Below are positions 1 through 13,148 of a stretch of DNA of 64,000 bases, piece by piece. Origin of the DNA: Candidatus Protistibacter heckmannii (GTDB lineage: Bacteria > Pseudomonadota > Gammaproteobacteria > Burkholderiales > Burkholderiaceae). The notes beneath the pieces were generated by a model. That model had not been told where the DNA came from and searched no databases. It worked only from the letters and a program-made list of their open reading frames with translations. Numbering within the stretch: the first letter of the stretch is position 1; each line of letters opens with the position of its first letter. The translations under genes and the position numbers were made by a program. The stretch lies in assembly GCA_025050535.1 (NCBI GenBank), contig JALBVF010000009.1, positions 23,061 to 87,060 of the forward strand. Reading direction: 5' to 3'.

Positions 1-675
1 GCTCACCTTGCGGCCGCGCTCCAGAGCCTCCTCCAGTGCCCAGCGCAGCAGGCCCAGGCGGAACATCTGCGGCGTCTGCGCCTGCCACAGGCCTTCGCGC
101 GCGGTGGTCTCGGAAGCGAGCGGCACGCCCGTGGCGGCGCTGTCGTGCGCATAGCGGTGCAGCACCGCGCGCTTGAGCGTGTCGGCCACCGGCAAGGCCA
201 GCAGCCCGCCATCGCCGACGTACTTGCCCATGCCGCCGGTGCCCTGCTGAGCGCCTTCTCCGGTGTGCTCGAGCACCGCCTGGGAGAGCGTGGCGATCAT
301 CGCCGGGGTGATGCCGGGCCGCGCCGCATCGTGCACCAGCACCCAATCCTCGTCGTCCGCGCCCATCGTGGACAGCGCGCACAGCCCGCCCAGCACCGAA
401 TCGTGCCGCGTCGGTCCGCCGCAGCGCGCCGCCGTCCAGACGCGGCGCGGCTTGGCCGCCTCGCGCGCATCCCAGTCGGAGAACAGCGTGGCGAACATCG
501 CGTCGTCCGGCGCCAGCACCACCAGCGTGGCGTCGACGCCGGGGCTGTCCACAAAAGCCTGCAGCGCATAAGCCAGCATGGGCTGGCCGGCGATCTCGCG
601 GTATTGCTTGGGCATGCCTGCGCCGGCGCGTTCGCCGATGCCAGCGCAAGGGATCAATCCAAAGAGTCTGTTCAT
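1..675 (-). CDS. ispD: 2-C-methyl-D-erythritol 4-phosphate cytidylyltransferase, 3' end beyond the window
   Basis: IspD transfers CMP from CTP to methylerythritol phosphate in the non-mevalonate isoprenoid pathway. The frame opens at an ATG at 673-675 and stays open for 225 codons to the window edge, so the C-terminus is missing. The N-terminus reads MNRLFGLIPCAGIGERAG then MPKQYREIAGQPM, the CTP-binding signature with the conserved PKQY. HDAARP (substrate-binding Asp) and a late TPQMFR motif follow in the family order. The loop is IGERAG rather than the more usual GxGSRxG. It is divergent from mfd with 58 bases between the two starts, a common betaproteobacterial arrangement; ispF would be expected beyond the left edge. 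Confidence 0.93.
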   Translation of the reverse strand, partial: MNRLFGLIPCAGIGERAGAGMPKQYREIAGQPMLAYALQAFVDSPGVDATLVVLAPDDAMFATLFSDWDAREAAKPRRVWTAARCGGPTRHDSVLGGLCALSTMGADDEDWVLVHDAARPGITPAMIATLSQAVLEHTGEGAQQGTGGMGKYVGDGGLLALPVADTLKRAVLHRYAHDSAATGVPLASETTAREGLWQAQTPQMFRLGLLRWALEEALERGRKVS

Positions 676-733
676 CAAACCTGTCTGTCGTCTGCGGCGG
701 ATTTTATAATACGTCCTTGACAGAAAGCGCCTC

Positions 734-4282
<3,549 letters not shown>

Positions 4283-4355
4283 ACCCGAAGCGCCGAATCC
4301 ATTGAACCGTCATCCTACCGTCACGAGCCAAGCTTCAGAATCCCGTCCAGCGACC

Positions 4356-5201
4356 ATGTATCTCGTCCTGCAAAGCCCCGACCCCCTGCCCGCCGAGGCC
4401 GTGAGCCACATCGGCTTCGCCGTGGGCACCTTCGGCAAGCAGGAGATCGGCGCGAATGCGGTGCGCATGATGGTCTCGGGCCTAGACGGCCGGCAGCGCT
4501 GCGAGATCGACGCCTATTGCCAGGCGCGCCGCATCGACTGGGCTCTGGTCCCCGACCGCAAGCTCTCCGACTACGGCCTGCTGGCGATGGACATGGACTC
4601 CACGCTGATCACGATCGAATGCATCGACGAGATCGCCGACTACGCCGGCCTCAAGGCCGAGGTCTCGGCCGTCACCGAAGCCGCCATGCGCGGCGAGATC
4701 AAGGATTTCAAGGACAGCCTCAAGCGCCGCGTCGCCCTGCTCAAGGGCCTTGACGCCGGCGCCCTGGAGAAGGTGTATGCGGAGCGCCTGCGCCTGTCAC
4801 CCGGCGCCGAGGCCATGCTCGAGGGCGCGCGCAAGGCCGGCCTCAAGACCCTGCTCGTGTCTGGCGGCTTCACCTTCTTCACCGACAAGCTCCAGGAACG
4901 CCTTGGCCTTGACTTCACCTCGGCCAATCTGCTCGACATCGACGGCGGCAAGCTCACCGGCAAGGTCCGAGGCGAGATCATCGACGCCCAGCAGAAGGCC
5001 AACGCCGTGGCCGACATCTGCGCCGGCCTGCACATCCCCACCAGCGACGTCATCGTCATGGGCGACGGCTCCAACGACCTCAAGATGATGTCCCTCGCCG
5101 GCCTCTCCATCGCCTACCGGGCCAAGCCAGAGGTGCGCGAAAAGGCCAGCCTCTCCTTCGATTTCGTGGGGCTGGACGGGCTGCTCAACCTCTTTCCCTG
5201 A
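4356..5201 (+). CDS. serB: Phosphoserine phosphatase SerB
   Basis: SerB removes phosphate from O-phosphoserine in the last step of serine synthesis. The HAD motifs are all visible: MDMDSTLI (nucleophile Asp at about residue 79, acid Asp at 81), LVSGGF (motif II Ser), and GDGSNDLKM (motif IV Mg-binding acids). I chose the ATG at 4356, giving MYLVLQSP and about 281 residues, the usual betaproteobacterial length. An in-frame TTG at 4302 would add 18 residues of no family character. It follows mfd in the same direction after a short gap and could be cotranscribed. Confidence 0.95.
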   Translation: MYLVLQSPDPLPAEAVSHIGFAVGTFGKQEIGANAVRMMVSGLDGRQRCEIDAYCQARRIDWALVPDRKLSDYGLLAMDMDSTLITIECIDEIADYAGLKAEVSAVTEAAMRGEIKDFKDSLKRRVALLKGLDAGALEKVYAERLRLSPGAEAMLEGARKAGLKTLLVSGGFTFFTDKLQERLGLDFTSANLLDIDGGKLTGKVRGEIIDAQQKANAVADICAGLHIPTSDVIVMGDGSNDLKMMSLAGLSIAYRAKPEVREKASLSFDFVGLDGLLNLFP

Positions 5202-5203
5202 CC

Positions 5204-5222
5204 CGCCGGCAATACGCCGGCG
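5204..5222. terminator. Hairpin between convergent serB and the 5.2 kb pseudogene
   Basis: CGCCGGC and GCCGGCG form a 7-bp GC stem with an AATAC loop immediately after the serB stop. It lacks a T tract, so it may act as a weak or Rho-assisted terminator. The position between two convergent genes supports this role; the sequence alone is modest evidence. Confidence 0.4.
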
Positions 5223-5225
5223 TCC

Positions 5226-7611
5226 TCACCACGGCACGTCCGGAAGCAGCCTCTGCATGGTGAGCGCGCCCGGCTTCCCGGTGAACTCTCCGATCTGCCT
5301 CACCTCGGTGAGGGCTAAATGCTGCGTCATGAATTCGTCCAGGGTCCCGAGCACGAGTTGGCCGTCCTACCTCGCAAACACTGTCTCGAAATCCAATTTT
5401 CTCAGGGGTGCCCGATATACCGTCTTGACATAGCGCCCACCGCTGATCGCCATCATCTCCGCCTTGCTGAGCGAACCCAGATAGGGATCACAGATGATGC
5501 TGTCCATGTTGTGGCGCACTTCGTCCTTGAAGACCAGCACCACATAGTGATTCAGCCGAAGCGGCTGCGCAAGTTTTTCCTCCGCGCACAGAGTCATGAC
5601 AGGATGTGGATATCCAGCCTCCTTGATCGAGCGCGCCGCCACCAAGGCGTATTCCCGCGAGGTGCCCGCACCCGTCTCCGCCAGACGGTCCGTCAGCCTC
5701 AGTATCCTCTCGTCGAAGGTTCCGGTATCGCTGTCGAAGGCCTTCCAGAGGCTGTCTACCTTGTTGCGCCCGTCGCGAACCGAAAACGGCTGCATCAGCG
5801 ACGTCAGCCAGTCGCCGCCGGCGGGGGGCAGGCGCCGCTGCAACAGCTCACTGGCCGCCTCTCTGCCAAAGCGCGCCGCGGTGATGGCGTCCGCCTTGGC
5901 CAGCACCGTGTCGCCGAACTTCGCATACGGCTTGCTCACCGCGGACGCGCCCGGCACGCCGCCGCAGGGTGGCGCGCAGACCTACGGCCGAATCGGCCGG
6001 ATCGAATTCGATCAGCGTGCACGTCGGCCAGGGCTTGCCTTCCGAGTCGCAGGTCACCCAGTTGCCGCCCTGACGCGTCACTGGCGAAGGCTCGCCGTCG
6101 ATCATCGCCACGCGCATGTCGCCGCCGTCCACCTTGTCGCTCAGGCTGCCGTCGGCCCGCATCAGCGCGGTCCTGCCCAGTTCGTTCTCCAGCGGACGCA
6201 GCAACACCGTGGCCGTGCCGTCGGCATTGGGCAGATACGTCAGGCCATTGGCGCGCAGACTGCTCTCCAGCCCGTCGGCCAGCGCCGGCAGAGGTTCGCG
6301 CGCCAAGGCACCGGCCGCGCGACTCGCCGCCGCCGGCTTCTTCGCCATCCCCGGAAATTCCACGAAGGGCGGCGCCGCCATGTCCAGCACGCCCCGCAAC
6401 AGGCTCTTGCCCTGTCTCGACCAGGAGGCGGCCACGCCCGGCGCGCCCTGGCGGATCATTTGCACGGCGGCCTTGGTGCCCGTGCCAAGATGCGCCATGC
6501 CCTTGGCGCCGGCCCTGAGCGCCTTGGCCGCCGGCGTGACCAGGGCCAGCGCGCTCAGGCTGGCGTCCACCGCGCATTCGGTCATGCCTTCTCCCTTGGG
6601 AGTCCATGCCAGCTTGAGGCAATCGAAAAAGGGCACCACCATGGAAATCGGAAGTTCGGACCACATCTGCAGCTTGCGCGTCGCCGCTTCGCGCTCGCGC
6701 ATCTGCATCGAGGCCGAGTTTTTCCAGGCATTCCCCGCCAGCGCGGAAAGCTCCTTCATCGTCCGGTCTAGCTGCGGCAAGTCATACATGCCCACCAACG
6801 GCAGCGTCAGCCCCTCGATCGCATCGTCCGTCCGCGCGTCCATCCTGGGCATGCGTGGCAGTGCGTGGGCATGGAAGCCCCCAAAGAAGACACGGACGTG
6901 GCCGTCGCCGTGGCGGTGGTTGCGGGGCTCGCCGCCCCTCGCCTCCTTGAGCGTGAGGAAGCGGCTGGTCTTTCCCTCCATCGCGCCCTTTCCGCCGAGC
7001 CAGGAGCGCAACTTCTCCGCATCATCGACGGGAATGCGCTGGATCCCCGCGTCTTCGCCATCCCAGATCGCGGAGAAATACATGCGCGCGCCCCGGTGCT
7101 CCACCTCGACCACCGCGCCTCGGTCGGCAAGCAGGGTGTGCTGCCGCGGCGACATGAACGGCGCGGAAAAGGTGGGCGCGTCCTCCGTTAGAAAGCGCGG
7201 CCATCTGATCGTGCGCTGTCCCTGCTCCCAGGCCTTGCGCTCGTCCGCTGGTAGCCGCAGTCTTTCCGCCTCCAGAAAGGTCTCGATGGCCTTGGCGAAC
7301 TGCACGGCGGAGATGTCCGCGGTACGGGCGCGCACCGCCGCGAAGTCGTAGTGGCTGTTCGCGCCCAGCAGCTTGCGCAAGGCGAGTTCCTTGAACAAGC
7401 TGCGGTCGGCGTAAGCCTGCGCCAGGCCGACGTGCTTGGTGCGCATGGTGGACACGATGCCGGGAAGCGGCAGCAGGATTTCCACGGTGGAATCGGGCTT
7501 GAGTGATCCGGGCCGACGGCACGCACGGTGCAGTTTACCAGCATGGTCTGGGCGAGCTCGATGTCGGATGGCTTCCTCACCGTCCGCCGCGATATGGAAT
7601 GTGCTTTTCAT
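5226..7611 (-). pseudogene. Large decayed protein with papain-like C-terminal domain (possible effector)
   Basis: The frame starts at ATG 7609-7611 (MKSTFHIAADGEE) and originally ran about 795 codons. A frame change near 7570 is reversed near 7510, another shift lies near 5940, and a TAG at 5367-5369 interrupts the end, after which the same frame continues 47 codons to a TGA at 5226. I do not recognise the N-terminal two thirds. The C-terminal part has the layout GTSREYA ... LRLNHYVVLVF ... SIICDPYLG, resembling the Cys-His-Asp arrangement of papain-like bacterial peptidase/deamidase domains (usually GxCxEYA, then His, then DPW), but with Ser or Thr where the Cys is expected. It stands alone, convergent with serB. 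The effector reading is inference; that it is a broken gene is directly visible. Confidence 0.55.
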
Positions 7612-7786
7612 GCTGCCCTCAGAGATCCCAACAAGTTGAGACTGCTTGGTGAGGCGTGGACAAGCTTTGTTCAGTCCAGGACGGATATTCCGAATCCGGC
7701 ACAGCGCCCGGAGAAGCGCGGCACGGATTTTTTCAAGCGTCGTCGGTTGCCCCATCTGTTGCGCCGGCCCTGCACGGCTGGCGGCC

Positions 7787-9046
7787 TCAGACCAGGTGCC
7801 GCGCCATGCTCTGGCGCACGTCCTCGATCAGGTCCGGCGCGTCCTCGAGGCCGCAGTAGAAGCGCACGAGGATGCCCGCGTCCTCGCGCGCAGGCCAGTC
7901 GGCCGGCGGCCAGGACGCGGCGCTGCGCATCGCGGGGATGTCGTAGGGAAGCGCGAGGCTGTGCGCGCCGCCCCAGCTGTAGCCGATGCCGAAGAGCCGC
8001 AGGTCGTCGATGAAGGCGTCGATGCGGCTCTGGCCGAAGCGCTGGTGAAAGACGGCGGAGAACAGGCTGCTCGCACCGCTGTAGTCGCGCAGCCAGTTGA
8101 CGTGGCCGGGGCACTCCGGGAAGGCCGGATGCAGCACGCGGTAGACCTCGGGCCGCTCGCGCAGCCATTGCGCAAGCGCCAGGGCGCGTTCCTCGTGGGC
8201 ACGCAGGCGCGCGGCGAGCGTGGGCAGGCTGCGCAGGATGAAGTAGCAGTCGTCGCTGGAGACGCCCAGGCCGAGAAGCTTGCGGATCTTGAGCAGGCGC
8301 GTATGCAGCGCGGCGTCGCGCGTGACCACGCTGCCCATGAGCACGTCGCTGGCGCCGGACTGGTATTTGGTGAGCGCCTGGATGGAGATGTCCACGCCCA
8401 GCTCGAAGGGGCGGATCAGCAGGCCGCCAGTCCAGGTGTGGTCCATGGCGGTGAGAATGCCGCGCGCGGCGGCGGCAATGGCTGGCACGTCGGGCAGCTC
8501 CATCGTCACCGAGCCCGGCGTCTCGATCCAGATCAATTTGGTCTGCGGCGAGATGAGCGCGCCGACGCCCGCGCCGAGCATTGGATCGTAGTAGCGGACC
8601 TGCAATCCGTAGTCGCGCGCGAGCCAGTTGGCATGGGTGCGCAGCGGACCGTAGGCGTTGTCGGGCGCGAGGATTTCATCGCCCGCCTTGAGGCAGGCGA
8701 AGAGCGTGAGCGAGATGGCCGAGAGGCCCGAGGGCAGCAGCAGGCAATGCGCACCGCCTTCCATCTGCGCGAGCCGCTGCGCCAGCTCCATCTGCGTGGG
8801 CGTGCTGTTCAGGCCGTAGGACCAGAGCGGATCGGACTGGGTCTCAGCCTCGCGCAGCGCGGCGACGTTGGGAAAAAGCGTGGTGGAGGCGCGCGACACC
8901 GCCGTCGGGAAGGCGCGAAAGCCCTCGGGGATGTCGATGCGCGGATGCGTCAGCCGGGTCGAGGGCCCGTCGCTGGCGCTGGCGTCGTCGCGCGCCTGAT
9001 TGCCCTCGCGCGCGCCACCGTCCTTGCCGCCCTCGCCCCGCGCCAC
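7787..9046 (-). CDS. metC: Cystathionine beta-lyase-type PLP enzyme
   Basis: A member of the Cys/Met-metabolism PLP enzyme family, which cleave or form C-S bonds in methionine and cysteine metabolism in the cytoplasm. The 419-residue product has YGLNSTPTQ (phosphate contacts), LLLPSGLSA, MDHTW (Asp202, PLP ring contact) and ALTKYQSGASD with the Schiff-base Lys at 227. The Tyr/Gly-rich signature and SGASDVLMG favour cystathionine beta-lyase over gamma-synthase, but substrate cannot be settled from sequence. The first ~28 residues are low complexity, so the true start may lie a little downstream. It lies 14 bases after the thiolase stop on the same strand. Confidence 0.85.
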   Translation of the reverse strand: MARGEGGKDGGAREGNQARDDASASDGPSTRLTHPRIDIPEGFRAFPTAVSRASTTLFPNVAALREAETQSDPLWSYGLNSTPTQMELAQRLAQMEGGAHCLLLPSGLSAISLTLFACLKAGDEILAPDNAYGPLRTHANWLARDYGLQVRYYDPMLGAGVGALISPQTKLIWIETPGSVTMELPDVPAIAAAARGILTAMDHTWTGGLLIRPFELGVDISIQALTKYQSGASDVLMGSVVTRDAALHTRLLKIRKLLGLGVSSDDCYFILRSLPTLAARLRAHEERALALAQWLRERPEVYRVLHPAFPECPGHVNWLRDYSGASSLFSAVFHQRFGQSRIDAFIDDLRLFGIGYSWGGAHSLALPYDIPAMRSAASWPPADWPAREDAGILVRFYCGLEDAPDLIEDVRQSMARHLV

Positions 9047-9059
9047 GCGCCGCTCCGGC

Positions 9060-10244
9060 TCAGAGGCGCTCGAAGATCGCGGCGATGCCCTGGCCGCCGC
9101 CGATGCACATGGTCACCAGGGCATAGCGGCCCTGGATGCGCTCGAGTTCGTAGAGCGCCTTGACGGTGATCATCGCGCCGGTCGCGCCGATGGGATGGCC
9201 GAGCGAGATGCCAGAGCCGTTGGGATTGACCTTGGCGGGATCGAGGCCGAGGTCCTTGGTCACCGCACAGGCCTGTGCGGCGAAGGCTTCGTTGGCCTCG
9301 ATCACGTCCATGTCGGCGACCGTGAGGCCAGCCTTCTTGAGCGCCGCCTGGGTGGCGGGCACCGGGCCGATGCCCATGTACTGCGGATCCACGCCGGCGT
9401 GGCCGTAGGCCACCAGGCGCGCCAGCGGCTTGACGCCGCGCTTGGCGGCGACTTCTGCGTCCATCAGCACCACGGCGGCGGCGCCGTCGTTGATACCCGA
9501 GGCGTTGCCGGCGGTGACGGTGCCGTTTTCCTTGATGAAGATGAGCTTGAGCTTGGCCATGTCGGCCATGGTGACTTCGTCGCGGAAATGTTCGTCGGTG
9601 TCGAAGGCGACCTCGCCCTTCTTGCTCTTGAGCATGACCGGGAGGATCTGGGTCTTGAAACGGCCTTCCTTGGTGGCGAGCGCGGCGCGGCGGTGGCTTT
9701 CCACGGCCAGGGCGTCCTGGTCCTCGCGGCTGATGCCCCACTTGGCGGCGATGTTCTCCGCCATGACGCCCATGTGCACGGTCTTGAAGGGGTCGTGCAG
9801 CGCGCCGACCATCATGTCGGTCATCTTCACGTCGCCCATGCGCGCGCCCCAGCGGGCGTTGAGCAAGGCGTAGGGGCCGCGGCTCATGTTCTCCGCGCCG
9901 CCGCCGATAGCGATGTCGGCGTCGCCGAGCAGGATGGTCTGCGCGGCGGAGACGATGGCCTGCAGGCCCGAGCCGCACAGGCAGTTCACGGTGAGCGCGG
10001 GGGTGTGCTGGGCGACGCCGCCGTTCAGCGCGGCGACGCGCGCCAAGTACATGTCCTTGGGCTCCGTGTTGACGACGTGGCCGAAGACCACGTGGCCGAC
10101 CTCCTCTCCCTGCACGCCCGCGCGCTTGAGCGATTCGGCGACGATCTGCGCGCCCAGCTCGGTGGGCGGGATGTCCTTGAGGCTGCCGCCGAAGGTTCCG
10201 ATGGCAGTGCGCACACCGCTGACGACCACGACTTCACGTGCCAT
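9060..10244 (-). CDS. phaA: Acetyl-CoA acetyltransferase (beta-ketothiolase)
   Basis: This thiolase condenses two acetyl-CoA to acetoacetyl-CoA, the first step of PHB synthesis, or runs in reverse in degradation. The 394-residue product has all three catalytic sites: NCLCGSG (acyl-accepting Cys90), GHPIGATG (His350) and CIGGGQG (Cys380). The start MAREVVVVSG at 10244 is preceded by a GAGGAG ribosome-binding site. It shares a region with phaR and phaB, although rimO sits between; no PHA synthase gene is seen in the window. The gene is intact. Confidence 0.93.
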   Translation of the reverse strand: MAREVVVVSGVRTAIGTFGGSLKDIPPTELGAQIVAESLKRAGVQGEEVGHVVFGHVVNTEPKDMYLARVAALNGGVAQHTPALTVNCLCGSGLQAIVSAAQTILLGDADIAIGGGAENMSRGPYALLNARWGARMGDVKMTDMMVGALHDPFKTVHMGVMAENIAAKWGISREDQDALAVESHRRAALATKEGRFKTQILPVMLKSKKGEVAFDTDEHFRDEVTMADMAKLKLIFIKENGTVTAGNASGINDGAAAVVLMDAEVAAKRGVKPLARLVAYGHAGVDPQYMGIGPVPATQAALKKAGLTVADMDVIEANEAFAAQACAVTKDLGLDPAKVNPNGSGISLGHPIGATGAMITVKALYELERIQGRYALVTMCIGGGQGIAAIFERL

Positions 10245-10272
10245 GTTTTCTACTCCTCGATGCGTTCGATGT

Positions 10273-11631
10273 TCAGACTTCGGCCCACAGGTCGTGGCCG
10301 TCGGCGCCGGTGATGCGCGCCGAGATGATGTCGCTGACCTTGTAGCGGCGGGAAATCTTGGTGGGCTGCGAGAGAAAGACGTTGCCGTCGATCTCGGGCG
10401 CGTCGGCGTAGCTGCGGCCAATGCCGCCCTCGGGCGTCATTTCTTCGACCAGCACCTTCATGACGCTGCCGACCTTGCGCTTAAGCCGCGCGGCGGACAC
10501 CGCCTCGGCCACTTCCATCAGACGCGCACGGCGCTCCTCGCGGACTGCGTCGGGCAGCGCGCCGGGCAGTTCGTTGGCGCTGGCGCCGGTCACTGGCGAA
10601 TAGGCGAAGCAGCCGACGTGGTCGAGCTCGGCCTCGCGCAGGAAGTCGAGCAGGAACTCAAACTCTTCCTCCGTCTCGCCGGGGAAGCCGGCGATGAAGG
10701 TGGAGCGGATGGTCAGCTCGGGGCAGGCCGCACGCCAGGCGCGGATGCACTCGAGATTCTTCTCGCCGCTGGCGGGGCGCTTCATGCGCTTGAGCACGTC
10801 CGGATGGGCATGCTGCAGCGGCACGTCCAGGTAGGGAAGGATCCGGCCCTCGGCCATCAGCGGGATGACCTGGTCGACGTGCGGATAGGGATAGACGTAG
10901 TGCAGCCGCACCCAGGCGCCGTATGGCTCGGCGAGCTCGCCGAGCGCGGCGCACAGCTCGGTCATGTGGGTGCGCATCGGGCGGCCGTTCCAGAAGCCGG
11001 TGCGGTTGCGCAGGTCCACGCCGTAGGCGCTGGTGTCCTGCGAGACGACGAGCAGCTCCTTGACGCCGGCCTTGAGCAGGTTCTCGGCTTCGAGCATCAC
11101 CTCGGCGAGCGGACGCGAGACGAGGTCACCGCGCATCAAGGGGATGATGCAGAAGCTGCAGCGGTGGTTGCAGCCTTCGGAAATCTTCAGATAGGCATAG
11201 TGCCGGGGCGTGAGGCGGATGCCCTGCGGCGGCACGAGGTCGGTGAAGGGGTTGTGCGGCTTTGGCAGGTTGGCGTGCACTGCCTGCATGACCTCGCCAA
11301 CGGCGTGCGGGCCGGTGACGGCGAGCACCTTGGGATGCACGGAGGCGACGATGTCGCGGCCTTCTCCGTCCTTCTTCGCCCCCAGGCAGCCGGTGACGAT
11401 GACCTTGCCGTTCTCGGCCAGGGCTTCGCCGATGGCGTCCAGGCTCTCCAGGACCGCCGCGTCGATAAAGCCGCAGGTGTTGACGATGACGAGATCGGCG
11501 CCGTCGTAGCTGGACGCGGTCTCGTAGCCTTCGGCGTGCAGCTGCGTGAGGATCTGTTCAGAGTCGACCAGGGCCTTGGGGCAGCCGAGGGAGACGAAGC
11601 CGACTTTGGGAATGGTGTTCTGCTCGGGCAT
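10273..11631 (-). CDS. rimO: Ribosomal protein S12 methylthiotransferase RimO
   Basis: RimO is a radical-SAM enzyme that methylthiolates an Asp of ribosomal protein S12. The 452-residue product begins [25 protein letters not shown], the methylthiotransferase N-terminal domain with the first of three cluster-binding Cys. NTCGFID and [10 protein letters not shown] follow. The radical SAM cluster motif is CNHRCSFC, and a C-terminal TRAM domain ends the protein. The start was placed at this ATG because upstream in-frame sequence has no family character. It sits between phaA and phaR on the same strand. Confidence 0.96.
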   Translation of the reverse strand: MPEQNTIPKVGFVSLGCPKALVDSEQILTQLHAEGYETASSYDGADLVIVNTCGFIDAAVLESLDAIGEALAENGKVIVTGCLGAKKDGEGRDIVASVHPKVLAVTGPHAVGEVMQAVHANLPKPHNPFTDLVPPQGIRLTPRHYAYLKISEGCNHRCSFCIIPLMRGDLVSRPLAEVMLEAENLLKAGVKELLVVSQDTSAYGVDLRNRTGFWNGRPMRTHMTELCAALGELAEPYGAWVRLHYVYPYPHVDQVIPLMAEGRILPYLDVPLQHAHPDVLKRMKRPASGEKNLECIRAWRAACPELTIRSTFIAGFPGETEEEFEFLLDFLREAELDHVGCFAYSPVTGASANELPGALPDAVREERRARLMEVAEAVSAARLKRKVGSVMKVLVEEMTPEGGIGRSYADAPEIDGNVFLSQPTKISRRYKVSDIISARITGADGHDLWAEV

Positions 11632-11714
11632 GGTGAAAAATCCGCTGAGGCCCGAATTGTACCGCTCTTGGCGGTCCATGCTGCCCCGCCGCGCGTCGCC
11701 GGACCGGCGCGGAC

Positions 11715-12287
11715 TCAGCTCGAGCTCTTGTCGCCGCCGCTGCCGCCGGGAAAGCCCATGCTGCCGAACATGGACTTGGTCTGGTTCTGCATCTGCTCCT
11801 GCATCTGCATGAACGGTGTCTTGCTCTGCTCGATGTAGTTGCTCATCATGCCCTGCATAATCGGGCCCTGCATGGTCATGAACTGCGACCACATGTCGGT
11901 GTTGAATCTGGCGTTGCCACCGCCGTAGAGGTCCTTGGAGTTCTCGGTGAACTTCTTCTGGATCTCGATGAAGGCCTGGATGCTCTTCTCGAGATAGGAG
12001 CTCATCATGCCCTGCATGGCGTGGCCGTAGAAGTGGATGATCTGCGAGAGCATCTCGCCAGAGAACATCGGCATGCCGCCGCTCTCCTCTTCGAGGAAGA
12101 TCTGCAGCAGGATGCTGCGGCTCAGATCCTCGCCCGACTTGGCGTCGATGACCTTGAACTCCTCGTTGTCCAGCACCAGCCGCTTGACGTCGGTCAAGGT
12201 GATGTAGGTGCTGGTCTGCGTGTCGTAGAGCCTTCGATTGGGATATTTTTTAATCAGGCGCTCGGCACTTTTTTTCGTCGTTGTCAT
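11715..12287 (-). CDS. phaR: Polyhydroxyalkanoate synthesis repressor PhaR
   Basis: PhaR binds DNA upstream of phasin and PHA genes and also binds PHB granules, releasing repression when polymer is present. The 190-residue product opens with the highly conserved DNA-binding block around [20 protein letters not shown], continues with a second domain ([17 protein letters not shown] ... [15 protein letters not shown]), and ends in a Met/Gln-rich tail. It lies between rimO and phaB on the same strand. The gene is intact and its length is typical. Confidence 0.95.
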   Translation of the reverse strand: MTTTKKSAERLIKKYPNRRLYDTQTSTYITLTDVKRLVLDNEEFKVIDAKSGEDLSRSILLQIFLEEESGGMPMFSGEMLSQIIHFYGHAMQGMMSSYLEKSIQAFIEIQKKFTENSKDLYGGGNARFNTDMWSQFMTMQGPIMQGMMSNYIEQSKTPFMQMQEQMQNQTKSMFGSMGFPGGSGGDKSSS

Positions 12288-12347
12288 GCAGTCTTTCCCT
12301 CCTGGATCCTGCCTAATTTACTTCAAATGCTCCTCCGTTGCAGGGCG

Positions 12348-12367
12348 CGGCCCGCTCCCGCGGGCCG
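12348..12367. terminator. 8-bp GC hairpin downstream of phaB
   Basis: CGGCCCGC and GCGGGCCG pair around a TCCC loop just beyond the phaB stop. There is no T tract on the minus strand, so this is at best a weak terminator before phaR. Confidence 0.35.
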
Positions 12368-12381
12368 GCCGCTGTTGAAGC

Positions 12382-13122
12382 TCAACCCATGTGCAGGCCG
12401 CCGTTGAGCGAGAAGTCCGCGCCGGTGGCGAAGCCAGATTCATCCGAGGCCAGCCAGGCGCAGATCGAGCCGATCTCCTCCGGCGTGCCCAGGCGCTTGA
12501 CGGGGATCGTGCCGACGATCTTCTCCAGTACCTCGGGCTTGATCGCGCGGACCATGTCGGTGCCGATGTAGCCAGGCGACACGGTGTTGACGGTCACGCC
12601 CTTGGTGGCGACTTCCTGCGCCAGCGCCATGGTGAAGCCATGGATGCCGGCCTTGGCGGTGGAATAGTTTGTCTGGCCGAACTGGCCCTTCTGGCCGTTC
12701 ACCGACGAGATGCTGATGATGCGGCCCCAGCCCTTGTCGACCATGTTGTCGATCACCTGCTTGGTGACGTTGAACAGGGAGTTCAGGTTGGTGGAGATGA
12801 CCGCCTCCCAGTCGTCGGGCAGCATCTTTCGGAAGACGACATCGCGGGTGATGCCGGCGTTGTTGATCAGCACGTCGACGTTGCCCACCTCGACCTTGAC
12901 CTTATCGAAGGCGGCCCGGGTGGACTCCCAGTCGGCGACGTTGCCCTCGGAGGCGATGAAGTCGAAGCCCAGGGCCTTCTGCTGCTCCAACCACTTGGCC
13001 TTGCGCGGGGAGTTCGGACCGCAGCCCGCGACGACGATGAAGCCGTCCTTGGCCAGCCTCTGGCAGATCGCAGCGCCGATGCCGCCCATGCCCCCAGTCA
13101 CATATGCGATTTTTTTTCTCAT
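12382..13122 (-). CDS. phaB: Acetoacetyl-CoA reductase
   Basis: This short-chain dehydrogenase reduces acetoacetyl-CoA to (R)-3-hydroxybutyryl-CoA with NADPH, the second step of PHB synthesis. The 246-residue product has TGGMGGIG (cofactor loop), NNAG at about 87-90, Ser140, and the catalytic pair Tyr153/Lys157 in NYSTAKAG. The ending DFSLNGGLHMG is characteristic of PhaB rather than FabG. Only 26 bases separate its start from the end of an IS-A copy at 13149, so its native promoter has probably been displaced. Confidence 0.94.
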   Translation of the reverse strand: MRKKIAYVTGGMGGIGAAICQRLAKDGFIVVAGCGPNSPRKAKWLEQQKALGFDFIASEGNVADWESTRAAFDKVKVEVGNVDVLINNAGITRDVVFRKMLPDDWEAVISTNLNSLFNVTKQVIDNMVDKGWGRIISISSVNGQKGQFGQTNYSTAKAGIHGFTMALAQEVATKGVTVNTVSPGYIGTDMVRAIKPEVLEKIVGTIPVKRLGTPEEIGSICAWLASDESGFATGADFSLNGGLHMG

Positions 13123-13148
13123 CTCGCCTTTTCCTTTCTTTCCACCTA

